64,000 nt of DNA from Pseudomonas sp. GD03919 (lineage in GTDB: Bacteria > Pseudomonadota > Gammaproteobacteria > Pseudomonadales > Pseudomonadaceae): positions 4,464,001 to 4,528,000 of the forward strand of contig NZ_CP104582.1 of assembly GCF_029814935.1 (NCBI RefSeq). Direction: 5' to 3'. Positions 63,884 through 64,000 of this stretch are shown piece by piece (the first letter of the stretch is position 1; every line of letters begins with the position of its first letter). The notes below the pieces were generated by a model. That model saw only the letters and a list, made by a program, of their open reading frames with translations. It did no database searches and had not been told where the DNA came from. A program made the position numbers and the translations under genes.

Positions 63884-64000
63884 ATGAGTGCAGTGATCGA
63901 CCACGGTCATACTGACCACCACCATGGCCCGGCCAAGGGCCTGATGCGCTGGGTGCTGACCACCAACCACAAGGACATCGGCACGATGTACCTGTGGTTC
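63884..64000 (+). CDS. coxA: Cytochrome c oxidase subunit I, N-terminal fragment (continues beyond window)
   Basis: 39 codons before the window ends: MSAVIDHGHTDHHHGPAKGL, then MRWVLTTNHKDIGTMYLWF, the canonical start of helix I in haem-copper oxidases. AGGAG lies before ATG 63884 and the coxB stop is 5 bp upstream, so the genes form an operon. A His-rich N-terminal tail is typical of this group. Confidence 0.95.
   Translation, partial: MSAVIDHGHTDHHHGPAKGLMRWVLTTNHKDIGTMYLWF

Overview
The window looks like a chromosomal segment of a high-GC gammaproteobacterium, most likely Pseudomonas in the broad sense. Supporting signs are the divergent trpI/trpBA locus, the acetylpolyamine amidohydrolase plus polyamine-binding protein pair, the split biotin-carboxylase/OadA-type pyruvate carboxylase, the coxBA start carrying a C-terminal cytochrome c domain, and many GTAGGAGC-type hairpins between genes. 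Species cannot be fixed from the sequence alone. Nearly all genes are metabolic or transport genes with uniform base composition. The clear exceptions are a type III-like restriction-modification (R-M) locus, a group II intron, and short repeats with the hallmarks of mobile elements.

Layout. 1-5.3 kb: end of a biotin carboxylase subunit, its biotinylated OadA-like partner, a tandem repeat block, then sbtA-sbtB (bicarbonate transporter and PII-like partner) converging on a beta carbonic anhydrase. Together these form a plausible inorganic-carbon and anaplerosis neighbourhood. 5.4-17.3 kb: a radical SAM gene interrupted by an in-frame TGA, a YfeH-type transporter with a divergent AraC regulator, two SulP transporters, PbpG, a LysR/DkgB pair, an SDR and a DASS transporter. 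17.4-24.5 kb: trpA, trpB, trpI, dodecin, a lipoprotein, an SpmA/SpmB-like fusion, an Ivy-like inhibitor with an altered loop, DUF1328 and a thioesterase. 24.5-34.7 kb: a TRAP transporter, a mutarotase, small exported proteins, purK/purE, an alcohol dehydrogenase and a frameshifted exported protein. 34.8-43 kb: an AraC regulator, an operon joining a sialidase-like protein to an LtaS-like sulfatase, two PepSY proteins, and the polyamine pair.

43.3-48.1 kb is the accessory insertion: an XRE controller diverging from mod and res. Two 17-bp palindromes sit in the divergent gap, and the middle of mod is strikingly AT-rich, suggesting exchange of the target recognition domain. 48.3-55.4 kb: a HypT-like LysR, aspA, an intrinsic terminator with a degenerate group II intron (probably IIC) directly behind it, a MocR regulator, a PaiB-like protein and a broken GNAT gene. 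55.4-64 kb: an XRE regulator, an AGCS amino-acid symporter, a tandem pair of MITE-like elements, asparaginase, a second broken GNAT gene, glutaminase, an AEC transporter, a conserved protein, coxB and the start of coxA. The aspartase, asparaginase, glutaminase and AGCS genes point to use of amino acids as nitrogen and carbon sources.

The most unusual signal is a near-identical ~160-bp element with imperfect terminal inverted repeats. It is present once at 24285-24444 and twice in tandem at 57826-58152. Each insertion is bounded by a perfect 8-bp direct repeat, and each site, when the element is mentally removed, restores the loop of an intrinsic terminator. With the intron behind another terminator, at least three insertion sites in this window are tied to terminators. 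Four genes are broken (one nonsense codon, three one-base deletions), so base-level sequence accuracy should be considered before calling them real pseudogenes.
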